Positions 23,069-36,365 of a DNA stretch of 64,000 nt are shown one piece after another. Location of the stretch: assembly GCA_029718625.1 (NCBI GenBank), contig CM056377.1, forward strand, positions 36,222,457 through 36,286,456, given 5' to 3'. The position numbers and the translations under genes were made by a program. Position 1 is the stretch's first letter. Every line of letters begins with the position of its first letter. A model generated the notes under the pieces. That model worked only from the letters and a program-made list of their open reading frames with translations, was not told where the DNA came from and did no database searches. Origin of the DNA: Synaphobranchus kaupii. Its lineage: Eukaryota; Chordata; Actinopteri; Anguilliformes; Synaphobranchidae.

Positions 23069-25843
23069 TATATAAACTCTCAAAGCGTACTCAAATGCAT
23101 TTTCTCTCCAGAATGTACCAGCTGATTTTCTAAGTAGCGAAAAACCATTATGCATTATCCTCGCTTGGCACCATAATTAGTACACTTCTCCAGCCTCAAC
23201 ATTCAATGGCCTTGTCACTTCTGAATGGAGACAGCCATTGTGCCTTGCTGCCCGCCCGTTAGTGTTTAATACAATTGTTACAGTTACTTGACACCTTTAG
23301 ACAGGCAATCTATCATGTACAGCCCAGTGGCTGGGCTTTTCCAATCTATAAGTGAAGGGTATAGCATTAACATCCATGCTTCAAGACCACACTGTGACTC
23401 AGCTTACTGTAAGCCCTGTGACTGGGTTACATGCGGTTTTCCGTCCTTAAAGCTGCAACTCCTGGATCTCATACATCGATATGGGCATGCATTATTCCAG
23501 CCTTGTAACATGCGCCTCGCGAGCCCTTGTTTCTCATATACATTCGCATATATTGAATGACACCGGGCCATCTTGTTAACGCCGGGCCATCTTTCAGTGT
23601 TTCACTTTTTCCAGTGCGCTATCCCAACTCAAGACTTAACAGCCTCAGTGAGGTGATGTCGAGGAAGGGAACGAAAGGATGAGCGCAGGTGGCGATCGTA
23701 CTGGCCTCCCTCGCCCACTTCCTCATGTGACAGACGGGGCTTATCTTTCGGGTGGGCAGTGTAAGGGGCATGGGGTGGAGAGGTGGCTTTTTGTCCGGCG
23801 GGAGGGCGCGCCGGTCAGTGTAACTCCAGCCCCTCTCTGAAACCCTCCACCAGGCCTCTCTTACCAAAAGCCACACCAGTGCAGGGTTATGGTTTCTCCT
23901 AATTGCTTTTCCTCACTGCACTCCCGGTCTCACTGTTACAGTAGGCTGGATTTCCCCATTCATTTTTAATCCTGCCTCTAATCTAATTTGCCAGGGTGCT
24001 TGAGGATACAATTCGTTTATACAAATCTGAAAAGCCAGTGATCTGCATTGTGCTTAACATTTATTGGCTCTTCAGGAAGGGCGGGGTGATTCGGTCACCC
24101 CTGGTTTAGGGGTTTCATTTTTTATCTTGGAGGAAGCAGGCAAAGTTGTGTTAGAGAAATGAGATATTTTTACCCAGCTGTGTCGGGGAAATACTAAGAA
24201 CACGTGCAGTTCCACAACTCACCAGGAATGGCGCAATCTGATTTTAATTGTGTGAAGGGACAGGGAGTGTGGGAGTGCCAGTATGAGTGGCCTCCGTTTT
24301 TATGTTCACATGAAGCTGATGAAGCTCTCAGTGAACTATTTGTTCTTTATTAAATGTTTGTGGTTCACGGGCATTGATGAATTGGAGACAGAACTTCCTG
24401 TCTCTTCACAAGCGATTACATTTCTATTCAGGAGACTAATTGCTCTGGTTTTGGGGTGAGAAGTCAGGCCCAGAATTGAAAAAGCATATTTTACTGTATC
24501 CTAATCTCTGAAAATGATTCAGTAGCTAGATTCTCATTTATCATGCTATCCACACATTTCTGTGACTGCCAGATCAATAATGTTGTGTAAGCTTTGGGAA
24601 ACATTTTACATTTCTCACCCAAAGGACAGTTTAATATCATTTAATGGAGGCCTGACTTTCTAAAGCTCTGGGTGGCTAAGTTTCTCTGAGCTGTGTGCGA
24701 GGTCATTTAATGTTTGTTTTTTTTGCTATGATATATAATTGTTGGAGGGAGCAATAACAGTGATAGTGTAAATTTCAAATAGCATTCATGATTCCTGCTT
24801 GGCACATTAATTTGTGGTTTTTAACAGTGCACCAGGGTGTATGGTGTAAGCAGTTGCAACACAGTTTTTGTTTTCGAATGCTCATCTGTAATGTACGTAT
24901 TCATCTCACCCACTAACACATATTTATTTACTTTTGTGGTCTGCACCTTGAATCTGTATTTGTAGTCATCGCATTGCTCTGTTTTCACTTTCTTGTTCAC
25001 AATAATTTCCCCCAATTAATGTAATTAATTAAATAATTGAGATGGGAGTGACATACTGTATATATTTGCATGTGCTTCTGCAATCCTTATGAGTCACCTT
25101 TTGTTATAAGTCAGACTCCCTGATGCAGTAGAATGGCCCAGCCTCGTCAAGCATATGCTGCATGTAAAATTATTTTGCGTAGGTGGTCTGTGTGAGGCTG
25201 GTTGTTGCACTAGAACAATTTCTGCCTCCACAATAAAGTGTGCACACATCCTGCTGTTTCTGGTTGTTTGTTATGGGGTTGTCCAGGTAAGCATGTCCTC
25301 CACAGTTTACAGTTTTCTTGTTTGGAGAGAAAAAATTCAAACCAGTGCCAGTTTCAACCATGAGTTGGGTTCGTAACTTCTTTCATGAAATGTCACAGCA
25401 GTCGCATTTGGAAATCCAGTGAAAGTGCAGCACTTAACAAATTAAGCAAAAGCTTAATGACACTCTGTTAATATTCTCTTTCCTGTGCAATGTGTCTTCA
25501 TTGACTCTACCCACAGTCCTGGGAATTACAACTTGCTGTCTGAGGGCCACAGATCCTAGTTAAATTAAATTTGAGCTCTTTTTTATAATGTATGTCAAAG
25601 TGAAAAGCTATTTTTAAAAGTATGATTGACTTCAACTTTCATGGACATTTAAATGGAATTATCAAGAGATTTTTTTTTTTTTGTGGGGTTTCTAAGGTTG
25701 TTCCCCATTTAATCACTCTTTTAAAAGCTATACCTTCAGGCTATACCTTGTTTTGGCTTAATATTGAATTTTTAAGTAAATTATGAATCTCTGGCATATT
25801 AAAACCAAAGCATTCCAGTCTTTCTCTCTCATTCTGTAATATA
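23069..25843. other. Unique non-coding sequence
   Basis: No gene, RNA or clear mobile element seen. Sequence is complex with AT-rich patches (24720-25080). Near 23640-23880 a GC-richer block is open on the minus strand for 85 codons but has no recognisable domain. Confidence 0.5.
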
Positions 25844-26640
25844 CAGTGAGCACCATAATTCATTGGACAGTGACACTTTTTTTGTTATTTTGGTTCTGTA
25901 CTCCACCGTTTAGAAATTATAAAACCTTTTGTACATAGCCCCCCCCCCCCCCCCCAATCAAACAATATTGGGCATCAAAAAATATTGGACAGTTTAACAT
26001 AATGTAGAATAAAGTAATCATTTTTAATATTTGGTCACATATCCTTTGCATGCCATGATTTCCTGATGTCTGTGACCCAACAATATCAAAAGACTCTTGA
26101 TATCTTATTTTCTGGTACTCCTACAAGCGATACTATAACCTCTGCATTTGAATGGATTGGCCATTTAGCCAACCATGTGTTCCATACTGTTCCAGCTTAA
26201 TTTACAGCTAAATCTAGTCCCACCCCCCAATTCCCATAGAGATCCATTCAAATGCAGAGAGGTTATAGTATCGCTTGTAAGAGTACCAGAAAATAAGATA
26301 TCAAGAGTCTTTTGATATTGTTGGGTCACAGACATCATGAAGTCATGGCATGCAAAGGATATGCAACCAAATATTAAAAATGATTACTTTATTCTACATT
26401 ATGTTAAACTGTCCAATATATTTTGATGCCCAAAAATGGGGGCGGGGGGGGGACTACATACAAAAGGTTCTATAATTTCTAAATTACATCTGATTTGGAT
26501 GAAAATTCCCTCAAATTAAAGCTGACAGTCTGCACTTCAACCTCATTGTCATTGTATCCTTTCAAACCCAAAGTGCTAGAGTACAGAACCAAAATAACAA
26601 AAAAAATGTGTCACTGTCCAATGAATTATTGTGCTCACTG
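25844..26640. mobile_element. Tc1/mariner-type foldback element B, 797 bp
   Basis: The ends are CAGTGAGCACCATAATTCAT and the near reverse complement ATGAATTATTGTGCTCACTG, each bordered by TA. Arms continue inward (GGACAGTGACAC, GGTTCTGTACTC and others). A run of 17 C sits at 25939-25955, with an imperfect G-rich counterpart near 26438-26452 in the opposite arm. Between about 26025 and 26370 it contains the same core as elements A and C, with an internal deletion in the left arm joining GAATGGATT directly to GGCCATTTAGCC. No transposase frame; it must have moved with a transposase supplied elsewhere. Confidence 0.88.
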
Positions 26641-28330
26641 TATTTTCTGAAAAGTTCCACGGGAATATAATTGAATATCAACTGCATTAATTTGATTCAT
26701 AAATATTGTTGCAATGGAGAAAACTACACTGCTAAAGCCAATCCAAACAGTTCTGCTGACTTCATCGAGATCATTGGGACAAAGCCTAGCTCAGTTGTTT
26801 TTCTGTTGACCCACTGGTATTCCCTCTTTACTTCACACTCTCATCTCACTCACTTCACTGTCAACAGCAATGTGATGCAGTTTATTGAATTCCCTCCTCA
26901 GATAAGACGAGCAAACATTTCATTTTTATGCATGTGCAGGTTTGTGCCTCCGATTACAGAAAGATAAATATTGTCTGAAATCTCTTAACTGCATTTCTCT
27001 CAGATCAGGCTGACTCACTGTAAAAAGACTAAGAACATTTGACCGAGCAGCACCATTCTTACCACAGAATGAATTCACTTTACTTGCTCTTCGGTTATTC
27101 AATCAAGCAGTGTTTCTCTTTGCCTGGATTTCTGCCAGATTATTTTCTCCTTAACTACAGTTCTAAACCCAGTGTTTTTTTTGCTTTTTTAGTTAATTCT
27201 GCTGGGTAGTTGTGTTTGTAATTGTACCAAGCTTTGAGGAACTTCACCACTACATGGCTTTAAATGGACCAGGAATTCATCAGCTGCTTCACTTAAGGTG
27301 ATAGCTACCAAATCACTTATATTTTACACTTCAATTTCTGGTGAAATACCATGACCCACATTTTGATTATTTCCTGTTCCATGCTAGCTAGCTGTATCAT
27401 CACTAGTTACATTGTGATATATCTTGCTGAATACTAGTTCAGAATTTTCTGAGGTTCCTTTCAGCATTGATAGATAATTGAAGGGTCACAGTGGGTGATG
27501 TTGGACCCAACCCCTGATGGTCCTTTGGGAGCTTTGTGTATTTTATGGTGCGCCTGTATGGCGCACATGCCTGGGGGTGGAGGTTTATGGAAAGACGGCT
27601 CCACACAGTCCTGCGTGAAGCGCCCCTGGTAATCACCATTTCTGATCACTTACACTCCCGTTACCCCGCTCGTTTAATATTTGATGTGGGCCCAACTGAA
27701 ACGTGATGCTAGTAGGAGCAGTAGATCGGTGCTCTTTGGCTTTAGGGCTGATGCTGACAAAGCTGCTTCAGCTTCAGCGAAACAAAAGACCAATAAATTT
27801 ATGAAGTGGGAGGGTAAAATCGGTTTTTACAATTAAACTATAACAAGTTTGAATATCTATTTGATATATTGTGTTGATTATACACAGGGCGTGTGTAATG
27901 ACAATGAAAATTGGTTTTACATTTTCACAACTGACCAAACAAACACCACCAATTTACTGTGACAAATGAACCATATCACCCATGCTGATTTGGAATAAAG
28001 CAAACAATGTATTGCTCAAAGTAATTTTGTCGTATATGATTAATTAGAATGGGTATTTCTGCCAGGTGTTTAGTGCTCTGAAGCAGTACCTTGGGCGCTA
28101 TGAACACTGTAAGGCGGGTTATTTCCCTTCTCCAGCTGCTGTTCTTCCCGTTTGTTTAAACATGTTCCCACTACATCACTGGAATGATAACAAACATGTG
28201 GCATTCAAATTCAGCTGGAGCAGAATTAATTTCTCTAACATAACTTATTGGAACCCAAAAATACTCTTGTTAAGAAAAACTACATTGGCCCGCCATTATA
28301 GTTCTGTGCGACAGTCTATTCTCTTTCTTT

Positions 28331-28843
28331 AAAATTCAAATTCATATTCAAATATGCTTTATTCGCATGAACATACATAGGCATAGTATTGCCAAAGCAT
28401 CATTTACATAAAATGTAAATCTCTCTCTGTCTCTATTTTTCAATTTCAAATTCAAATTCAAATATGCTTTATTGGCATGACCACACAGAGGCCTAATATT
28501 GCCAAAGCATCATTTACATAAATTGTTAATCTCTGTCTTTCTTTCCATTTCAAATTCAAATTCAAATATGCTTTATTGGCATGGCCATATAGGCCTAGTA
28601 TTACCAAAGCATCATACAATGTAAATAAAATGCAAATCTCTCTGTTTGTCTCATGCTTTCAAATTCAAATTCAAATATTCTCTATTGGCATGAGCACACA
28701 TAGGCATAGTATTGCCAAAGCTTAATTTACATAAAGTGAAAATCTCTCTGTCTCATTCAGATTAAAATTAAAATTTAAATATCTATACCACATAGTATTG
28801 CCAACCATAATTTACATAAAATGTAAATCTCTTTCTCTCTCTT
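28331..28843 (-). repeat. Five-unit tandem array of ~105-bp AT-rich repeat
   Basis: Each unit has TTCAAATTCAAATATGC followed by TTTATTGGCATGA, then TATTGCCAAAGCATCATTTAC and a CTCTCTGTCT tail. Units begin at about 28332, 28447, 28549, 28659 and 28758; the last is decayed. On the minus strand every unit reads CAATAAAGCATATTTGAATTTG, i.e. it carries an AATAAA motif, which suggests that the unit derives from the 3' tail of a retroposon that later expanded in tandem. Confidence 0.85.
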
Positions 28844-29524
28844 TGGTCAGTCCTCATCACTGCAAGGCTTCATCCTGTTAGTAGTCCATTCACAAGGCAG
28901 CCTCTCAGATAAGCAGGGTCCCTGTGGCCGAGTGTCACCCAGCAGCTCTCACTGCTGAGTAAAGATAGGGAAAGACCAGCATCCTTCTTACTGGAAGTCC
29001 ATCTGTTTCACAACAGTCAAACAGTCAAATAGCTTGCTCTTAAATGAGCACCGTATTCAATGGAACACAAAGGCCGCATGCATGACTGACGATCAACAGT
29101 TTCTGACATCCTCTAAATATCACTCGGTTATTTTTACCCCTTCTCACCCACCTATTACTTTTTGCTCCGTAAATACATTCTGTTCCACAGCACTGCACGT
29201 TGGCTGTAAATACATTCTCACCGGATTACTGACCCTCTTCTGCACAGAGCCTTGGCTTTGCTTTGGGGAGTATGCACTCCCAACACCTTTAGCAATTTAT
29301 TCTGGAGCTGATTTATCGACAGCTCTCCATTAATGTTATATACGTATATATTTATGTACATATATCAGGTGTTGATGACAAAAATGTAATTTGAGGTCCG
29401 AGTACAATTTAATTTCATACACAAAGCCATATTTTGAATAATGACTTTGAAGTACTGTAGTCCATAAGTTCATAACCTGTTCAATATTCTGCATACAGGA
29501 AATAGAGTGTGACGGGCTGAATTG

Positions 29525-29544
29525 GGGGAGGGGGGGGGGGGGGG
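29525..29544 (+). repeat. Poly(G)-rich run
   Basis: G run with one A interruption (GGGGGAG then a long pure G run). Length is likely unreliable in the assembly. Confidence 0.85.
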
Positions 29545-31622
29545 TGCATGTATTGGGAGTGACACGGGGCTTGGGTCTGTGTAACACTCAGAAATTTGAC
29601 CCACACGCACATCGCAAATTAGACACTGGGCACTGACGCCACTCTTTCCTTCACATGCCAGAGTGTCCATGGTCCAGGGCAAGTGGGGTGGAGACATTTG
29701 CCACTAATGCAGGATAGTCAAGTTTTTAAACTGGGCCTTAGTGAATTAGAGCAGGACACGTCATGAGTTTGGATCAGCCTGTCAATCTGCTGTGTGTGTT
29801 CATAATTCATAATGAGTGTGACTTGTGTGTAATAAGGTAATTTAATTCAGTCTATTGTAGCTGGGAATTTATCAACGCGAATACTAATCAGAAATGAAAA
29901 CGAGCATAAGGGTTATGGGGAAAGGAACGTCCTAGTTTGACTGACAGTTGATTTTTTATTTTCTACTTGAAGCAATAACAGTACGTGCAGAAAGTCAAAT
30001 TCCACACTCTCAACAAACTAGAATGTTGTTTTTCCATCGCCATGAGCTATACCTGCAAATTAATGAAATGAAGACAATTTAAGACAAGCTAGTGTTCTAA
30101 CTGTACTAACTATGGACGAGAAAGGTAGTAGCAAATCGCTGCTGGTACGCGCATGCGTGAAATGGCTCTTAAGTGAAAAGTGGCCATGAATGTCATCTCA
30201 GCGTTTTGATATAATTGGTTGAGAGTAGAGTAGTAAGGAACAAATATTTTAAGTGAATGTCCATGCCTAGTACTGCCTAAAAGTCCACGTTAGGTTCCCG
30301 CACAGTGTAATGAAATTGTCACGTTGTAATGGAAAATGCCATGTTCAGTTATAATGGCCTGGTTAGGCAGATACCGCGTCTGACATTTCATCACGCCTTT
30401 CTCCGTCCCCTGAAATATTAGTTTCCCAGTTGTGTTGGTATTATATTAGCGATCGGATCACAGCGTTGTATTATGTATCCACTAAGCCCTTAATGCGGAG
30501 GGACATGCACTTTAAGATCTGACAACAGATCACCTTGCTTCAGTACAGAAATAAAAGGATGCCAATAAGACTAATGATTCAGCCCGGTTTAGCTCCCTAA
30601 CCTCAACCGGAAAGCTGTAAGCTGCTAATTTTAGAGGGGGTGTCATGCATTAAGGGCATGACGAGGCAGTATAGACCATTATGGGTTTTATTTTCAATTA
30701 AACAATCCCGCAAAATGACAAATGCTTAATGCCAATTGGATCCACTGTAATAGGATGCATTTAATGGAGAATGAGATTGCAATGTTGCGAACGGAAAATG
30801 GGATAAGGCAGCGAGGTCGCGTTCAATCATCCCAGAGCAAAGTCCTTGGGGGCATCAGATGCCTTGCCCTTCCCAGATTCGAGGTTGACTGACCTCGCCC
30901 ACCCATTAATTTGAATCGGTCTTTCGCGGCGGTAACCCGCCAACCGAAACCCCAACGTTGGATCCTACCAGTTGAACTGGCACCAGCTCCGGCGAATCTG
31001 AAAAGATGGCCGCCCAGTGTCAACGCGTTCTGTATACAACATGGCCTGCTGCCGTTCAACTGCGCTCATCATTCCTTCATGTTATTCAAAACACCCAATT
31101 GGCGCACGTTTACAGTACATGGTCTTTACTGTGGAGGAGCATAATACAAACGTACTCTACAGAGAGTTACTGTACCTGATCTCACAATACAGCCTACTGT
31201 ACTGCATATCACATTGATTAAATGACTCTAGTTAGTCTAGTGTTGACTAGTTAATTGACTTGATTTGAAATCAGATACATAAAGCATATTACATTAAATC
31301 AGAACTGACAGAGACAAGTGAAACTGCACTAATCGAATAGGCACAGATTGTGAATGCCACATCTACGTCATTGCATTATTGTATGATTCTGTACAAAACA
31401 GAACCCTGACTTCCTAAGCAGCACCTTTAACCTGCTGAAATTAAGCTTTAGGTTTAAAGACCAGACTCGAATTGCGTCTGGGCCCGAGCGTATTACCGTG
31501 GAGAGGTTCTGGCTGTGTGCAGGAAGCGGCCTGGAATGATTCTGAAATTGTAGAGTCGCGAGGCAGGCCAGTCATTAATACTGTCTCCTCCGCTCTGAAG
31601 GCCAACATCTGTTAATAGCTGC

Positions 31623-32122
31623 NNNNNNNNNNNNNNNNNNNNNNNNNNNNNNNNNNNNNNNNNNNNNNNNNNNNNNNNNNNNNNNNNNNNNNNNNNNNNN
31701 NNNNNNNNNNNNNNNNNNNNNNNNNNNNNNNNNNNNNNNNNNNNNNNNNNNNNNNNNNNNNNNNNNNNNNNNNNNNNNNNNNNNNNNNNNNNNNNNNNNN
31801 NNNNNNNNNNNNNNNNNNNNNNNNNNNNNNNNNNNNNNNNNNNNNNNNNNNNNNNNNNNNNNNNNNNNNNNNNNNNNNNNNNNNNNNNNNNNNNNNNNNN
31901 NNNNNNNNNNNNNNNNNNNNNNNNNNNNNNNNNNNNNNNNNNNNNNNNNNNNNNNNNNNNNNNNNNNNNNNNNNNNNNNNNNNNNNNNNNNNNNNNNNNN
32001 NNNNNNNNNNNNNNNNNNNNNNNNNNNNNNNNNNNNNNNNNNNNNNNNNNNNNNNNNNNNNNNNNNNNNNNNNNNNNNNNNNNNNNNNNNNNNNNNNNNN
32101 NNNNNNNNNNNNNNNNNNNNNN
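31623..32122. other. Assembly gap, 500 N
   Basis: Exactly 500 N, a typical placeholder size. The left flank ends ...TTAATAGCTGC and the right flank begins ATAGCTGCCTCAG, so the same 8-mer ATAGCTGC abuts both sides. The true missing length may be very small, zero or negative. Confidence 0.98.
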
Positions 32123-32226
32123 ATAGCTGCCTCAGTTATAATTAGGAGGTGCGGTGATTCAAGCCATTAGGAGTATTTAATAATTTAATTGCCTGTTATT
32201 TATGTCTGACTCACTAGCACATGCAT

Positions 32227-32299
32227 GCACACACACACACACACACACACACAGGCACGGACACAGGCATTTGCAGTATGTACACGCGCAAACACACGT

Positions 32300-32351
<52 letters not shown>
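32227..32351. repeat. Compound (CA)n microsatellite
   Basis: Two CA runs (about 32228-32253 and 32300-32350) are separated by a CG/GCA-interrupted spacer. They generate His/Thr-rich plus-strand and Cys/Val-rich minus-strand open frames that are not genes. Confidence 0.95.
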
Positions 32352-32354
<3 letters not shown>

Positions 32355-35300
32355 GTGGAAGGCGGACCTTCACTTTCAAATATGATTGTGCACTATATAA
32401 CCTTATTATAGTCTGATTTATACCTGGAGAAAACATCTTATTGTAATGAACTGGATGAATATGACATGAATATATTATGAACTAGTTGCAGTTGGACTAT
32501 AAGGTCATGTTTCTGCACCTGTTCACAGCAATGTGCAGAGTGGTATGCTATATTCTTTCAATATATACAAAAATGATCAAAAGCACTTGCAGGGCAGCTT
32601 GACTGACTTTGTTCACACCCAGATTAAATTAAAAGTCAAGTTCATTTATGGAGATGAAGCCCACAATTTCACAATGAATTGGCCAAATAATCAAAGCATG
32701 ACATCACACACTGCCAAACATGGCCGTTCTCTGGAGCCATCCTTTCTCTATGGCTGAAAAACCTCATAACTTCTCAGCACTAGGAAATAGGCCCAAATAC
32801 ATTACATATATTTATCAACAGGTTTGTTTTGAGCAAAACAGGTAGAAATGGATTAGAAAAAAAAAAGAAACACCGGTCTCACAATGCTGCAAAATGAAAG
32901 GATTAGGCACCTCAATTTAGAGGGGGAAGAAGCCAGAGCCAAAAAGAGCAGGTGGTTCAGTCAGTCCCGTATGTTGCATAGGGGGAGAAACTTTGCCAGT
33001 ACGATAAAAGCCGCTTGCGGCAAACCTGATATAAAGGACAGGCCCTGGAATGAACAACTGACCAGGGGAACGATGCAAATGCGAGCAGTAATGCGGTTAC
33101 GGTAGCTCAATCAGCAGAACACCTGTTCTCCATTTCCAAACAGCACCAGGAGGGTAATTACCCTTTACAGACCACATTCCTTTCCCTGCCCACGCCCCTC
33201 ACACGGAGGTGTCACCCCTTTGAGGCGTCGCCGCTAGAAGGATCGGCCGATTGAGAGGCCGACGGGTCCGGGAGGCGGGTGGGGCTCTGGCCCCCCCGTT
33301 GGGTCAGCCTGGCCGAGCAGCAGACGAACCCCGAGGGGCGGAAGCCGAGCGGGGGGATTAGTTTGGCCGCGTGCGTGATCTCTGATTAATTACAGAGCCG
33401 GGCTTTAACATAGCGGCCATCCAAGCCCAATAGGCGCTCTGTTTAATTAATACTATCTGGGCACACTATTATTTTACCGGGTTCCCACTGTATGGCCACG
33501 AGGCCGACGAAGTGTGGTACACAGGTGGGATTTAGTCAAAATCACTTTTTTTTAAAATAACCATTTTTCTCGAGTAAAATATTGCGGGTATTTGCTCTTG
33601 CTCTGGTTTAATTTGGACTTCCTAAGGCCAAATGTTGTCAAATAGCATAAGGCATGCCCTGCTGAAGTCAAAGGCGGTTTATTTCAGGCCAAGAGTCCAG
33701 CTGTCGCATCTGCGCCACTCCGTCTTTCCCTTTTTCTCTTTTTTTCTGCCTGTCTGACATCGCAGGAGCGCTGCTCCGGACTGGGGCCCTCAGCGCTGTG
33801 AACATCAACACGTTCCACAGTAATAACCGTGATACGTCTTCAGGGCCTGTCTCTCTACACCGCGGCTTTGAGTCACGCAGGCATCCATCGATCAGCCGGG
33901 GACCGGGCCAAGAGGGGTTATCCGAACAACGTAGAGCTGGTCTACGTAAAGGCTCAGGGGCCAGAGAAGTGCTCTTTCCTCTGCACCAGGAGAGAAAGGC
34001 TTAATGTGCAATTGCACTGATATTGCCTTAACATTAATAAAGTACATCCCTACAGATCGTCGGCACAGCAACATTTAGAACTAAATAGATACTATTCATT
34101 AAACGTGACTTTTTTTTCTACATACATTTTGCATTACGATGTTATATTTCTGCGTTTATCCCTGCGTAGGCATTGCAGGAGTGCTATAGGCTTACCTCAG
34201 CCTGGAAACACCTCCGTGATCCTAATAAAAACCAAATTGGCTGGTTTGTTCACCCCTGTGGCGTTTAGGAGGAGCTGTAAACGGGTCGCCTGTGCAGCGG
34301 TTGCCGGGGGAGACGCGCCCCTCTCTGGCCTGGCCCGTTTGCTTACGCAGGCGGATAATTGCAGTGGGCGGACAGGGCATCTGACTGGCGCGGCCCGACC
34401 CGGGGAGAGCTGAGGTTCGCAGCTCTGCTGATAGACGCCGGGAGCTGACACGCGATCCCCGCGCCATTGTGCCGGCCCTGGCCCCGGGCCACGGAAAACC
34501 TCGCCCCGCACGCCATCTCCCTGTCCCCTTAAATAATATCACTGTCGTGTCCCTCCACACGTCGAATCGCCGGTAATTAGCCGTCAAAGGAGACAGGCCG
34601 AGAGCAGGGCCCCTGCTAACAAGGGGTTAGGAGGGGAGGCGGCCAAGGCATGTGATTGGCACGCAGTCCGCAGCTGCTGTTGGGACCGCTGGAGGGAAAC
34701 TTGCACTGTAGCGGACCGTGGACGCTACGAGATGAGCGCTACCTTCATCTTCATCTCTCCGCTCTTCTTTGCTTTTCCGGGGGAGTAAAATTAATTGAGT
34801 CTCTCAGAGCGTTCTGGGTCCAGCTTTACCGGGGATTTGGAAAGCACCAGCAGAGCAAGGCCGCTGTCGGGAGACCGTTCTCGAAAGTGGAGATGCACTG
34901 CCGAGGCACTGGCTTAAAATGCAGTGCAGGATTGAAATTGGCGCTCGCTCCGATGTGAGTCCAGGCAAATGGATCTAAGGGTTTAAAGGATCACTTGAGA
35001 AAATAAAATCACGTTGTTAACATGACCGCATGTGTAAATTTGCAAATGTTTAATTGTTGAATGCAATTAAACACCCGTGTGTTAGCAAACTATGCTAACA
35101 AATGTCATGTTTTTTTCCACCCTGAACATTAGCATCAGGGAAATTAATAAGTGTGAGGCAGTACAGCCACAGAAATGTGGACGTCAAGATTTTGTATTCT
35201 TGTATATTGAAGCAAATGAACACCAATGTGTATGAAATACCTAAATAGACGAGGGAATGGCCTGCCAATTCAGAATCAACCTGTGTATTTGTTTTGACAG

Positions 35301-36312
35301 TCTCCCAGCAACAGTGTCCTCAGATTTATTTTTAAATTGTATAAAGGTTAATTCACAGGGGAGAATGATTTTTAAACAGTTGATGATAAAAAAAGTATAA
35401 TGTTTATCCAGAAGAACCAGCAGAGAAAAATAAGCAATTTAATATATTGTATTTCTATAACTTGTGAAGTTTGATGTATGTATGTAGTTTAGTAACTGTT
35501 TTTTTAGGCAGTAAAGAAAGAAAGAGATATATTCTGGGATTTAGAAAAGGGTAGTTCGATTTTAATATGCTTGGCATGTTCCATTTGCAGACTAATTATT
35601 GTCTCTCTTTGAAAGATGAGTAGAAAGGCACTTCACCGGTGCCTTTGACTGCTGAGAGGGACCCATAATTCACAAGATCATTTGGCAGAAATGACATTTC
35701 CTATGAAAGAGTTCAACATTGAGGAGCTGATTCATATATATACCGATTTGTATATAAAATACAATTTTCCAGGTTGCTACTTCAATTTTTACGTCCGCCA
35801 CTGATGTTGCAGAGTTGAAGACAGCTTTTAACAAGCAAGATTCTCCCTAAAGTCACGTCATTTTGAATTGCATTCAACAGAAGTGAAGATACTGAAATGA
35901 AAAACCTCCCTAAAGCAATAGCGTTCTGATTCTTGAGACAGTGCTCCCCTTCAGTCAGTTATTTTCTTAGCTTTTTGTATCATTTGACGCAGCCGTCGTG
36001 TTCTGCGCGTCTCTTAATTCCGAGCTGCCCATTGGCACCCTCACATTCAAGGAATACAGTAGCAGCCGTTCACCTGCATTCGACAAATTTGGGCCATCGG
36101 TGGAAAAACGATCCGCCTCGAATCAAACGCCTTCCTGAGGCGCAATCAAAGCGGATTGTTTGATCGGCCTCGAGAGACTCCTAAAATAGCATCCTGAAAG
36201 ATTGATGCGACACTTTACAACTTCATTGTGTTGTTTTCTTATTAGGAACAAAACAGGTGTAAACCAAGTGTACTGGTGAATGTTTTATGTATATGTCCAC
36301 GAGTGGTGTAAT

Positions 36313-36365
36313 CAAGTCAAGTCAAGCCTTTTGTCCCCGGGGACCAATCAAACTTCCACGGGCAC
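36313..36365 (-). mobile_element. Possible LINE 3'-tail fragment, reverse orientation
   Basis: AATCAAGTCAAGTCAAGCC is followed by TTTTGTCCCCGGGGACCAAT. A short simple repeat next to a CCCCGGGG hairpin is the reversed form of many fish non-LTR retrotransposon tails. The fragment is too short to classify. Confidence 0.3.

Larger units (their letters stand above)
26641..31622. other. Unique sequence, with regulatory-looking stretch 30350-31620
   Basis: No gene recognised. The tandem array at 28331-28843 and a poly(G) run are annotated separately. From about 30350 to the gap the sequence is complex, free of simple repeats, and rich in TAAT/ATTA and CAATTA-type sites, which is the texture of conserved non-coding elements near developmental genes. 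That interpretation rests on texture only. Confidence 0.35.

Noticed and set aside
32200..32440. His/Thr-rich and Cys/Val-rich open frames
   Set aside because: Pure consequence of the CA repeat; the same applies near 40.9 kb, 20.9 kb and 58.5 kb.
33110..33140. tRNA-like A box (TAGCTCAATCAGCAGAAC), possible tRNA or tRNA-SINE
   Set aside because: No B box or cloverleaf-forming sequence follows within the expected distance.
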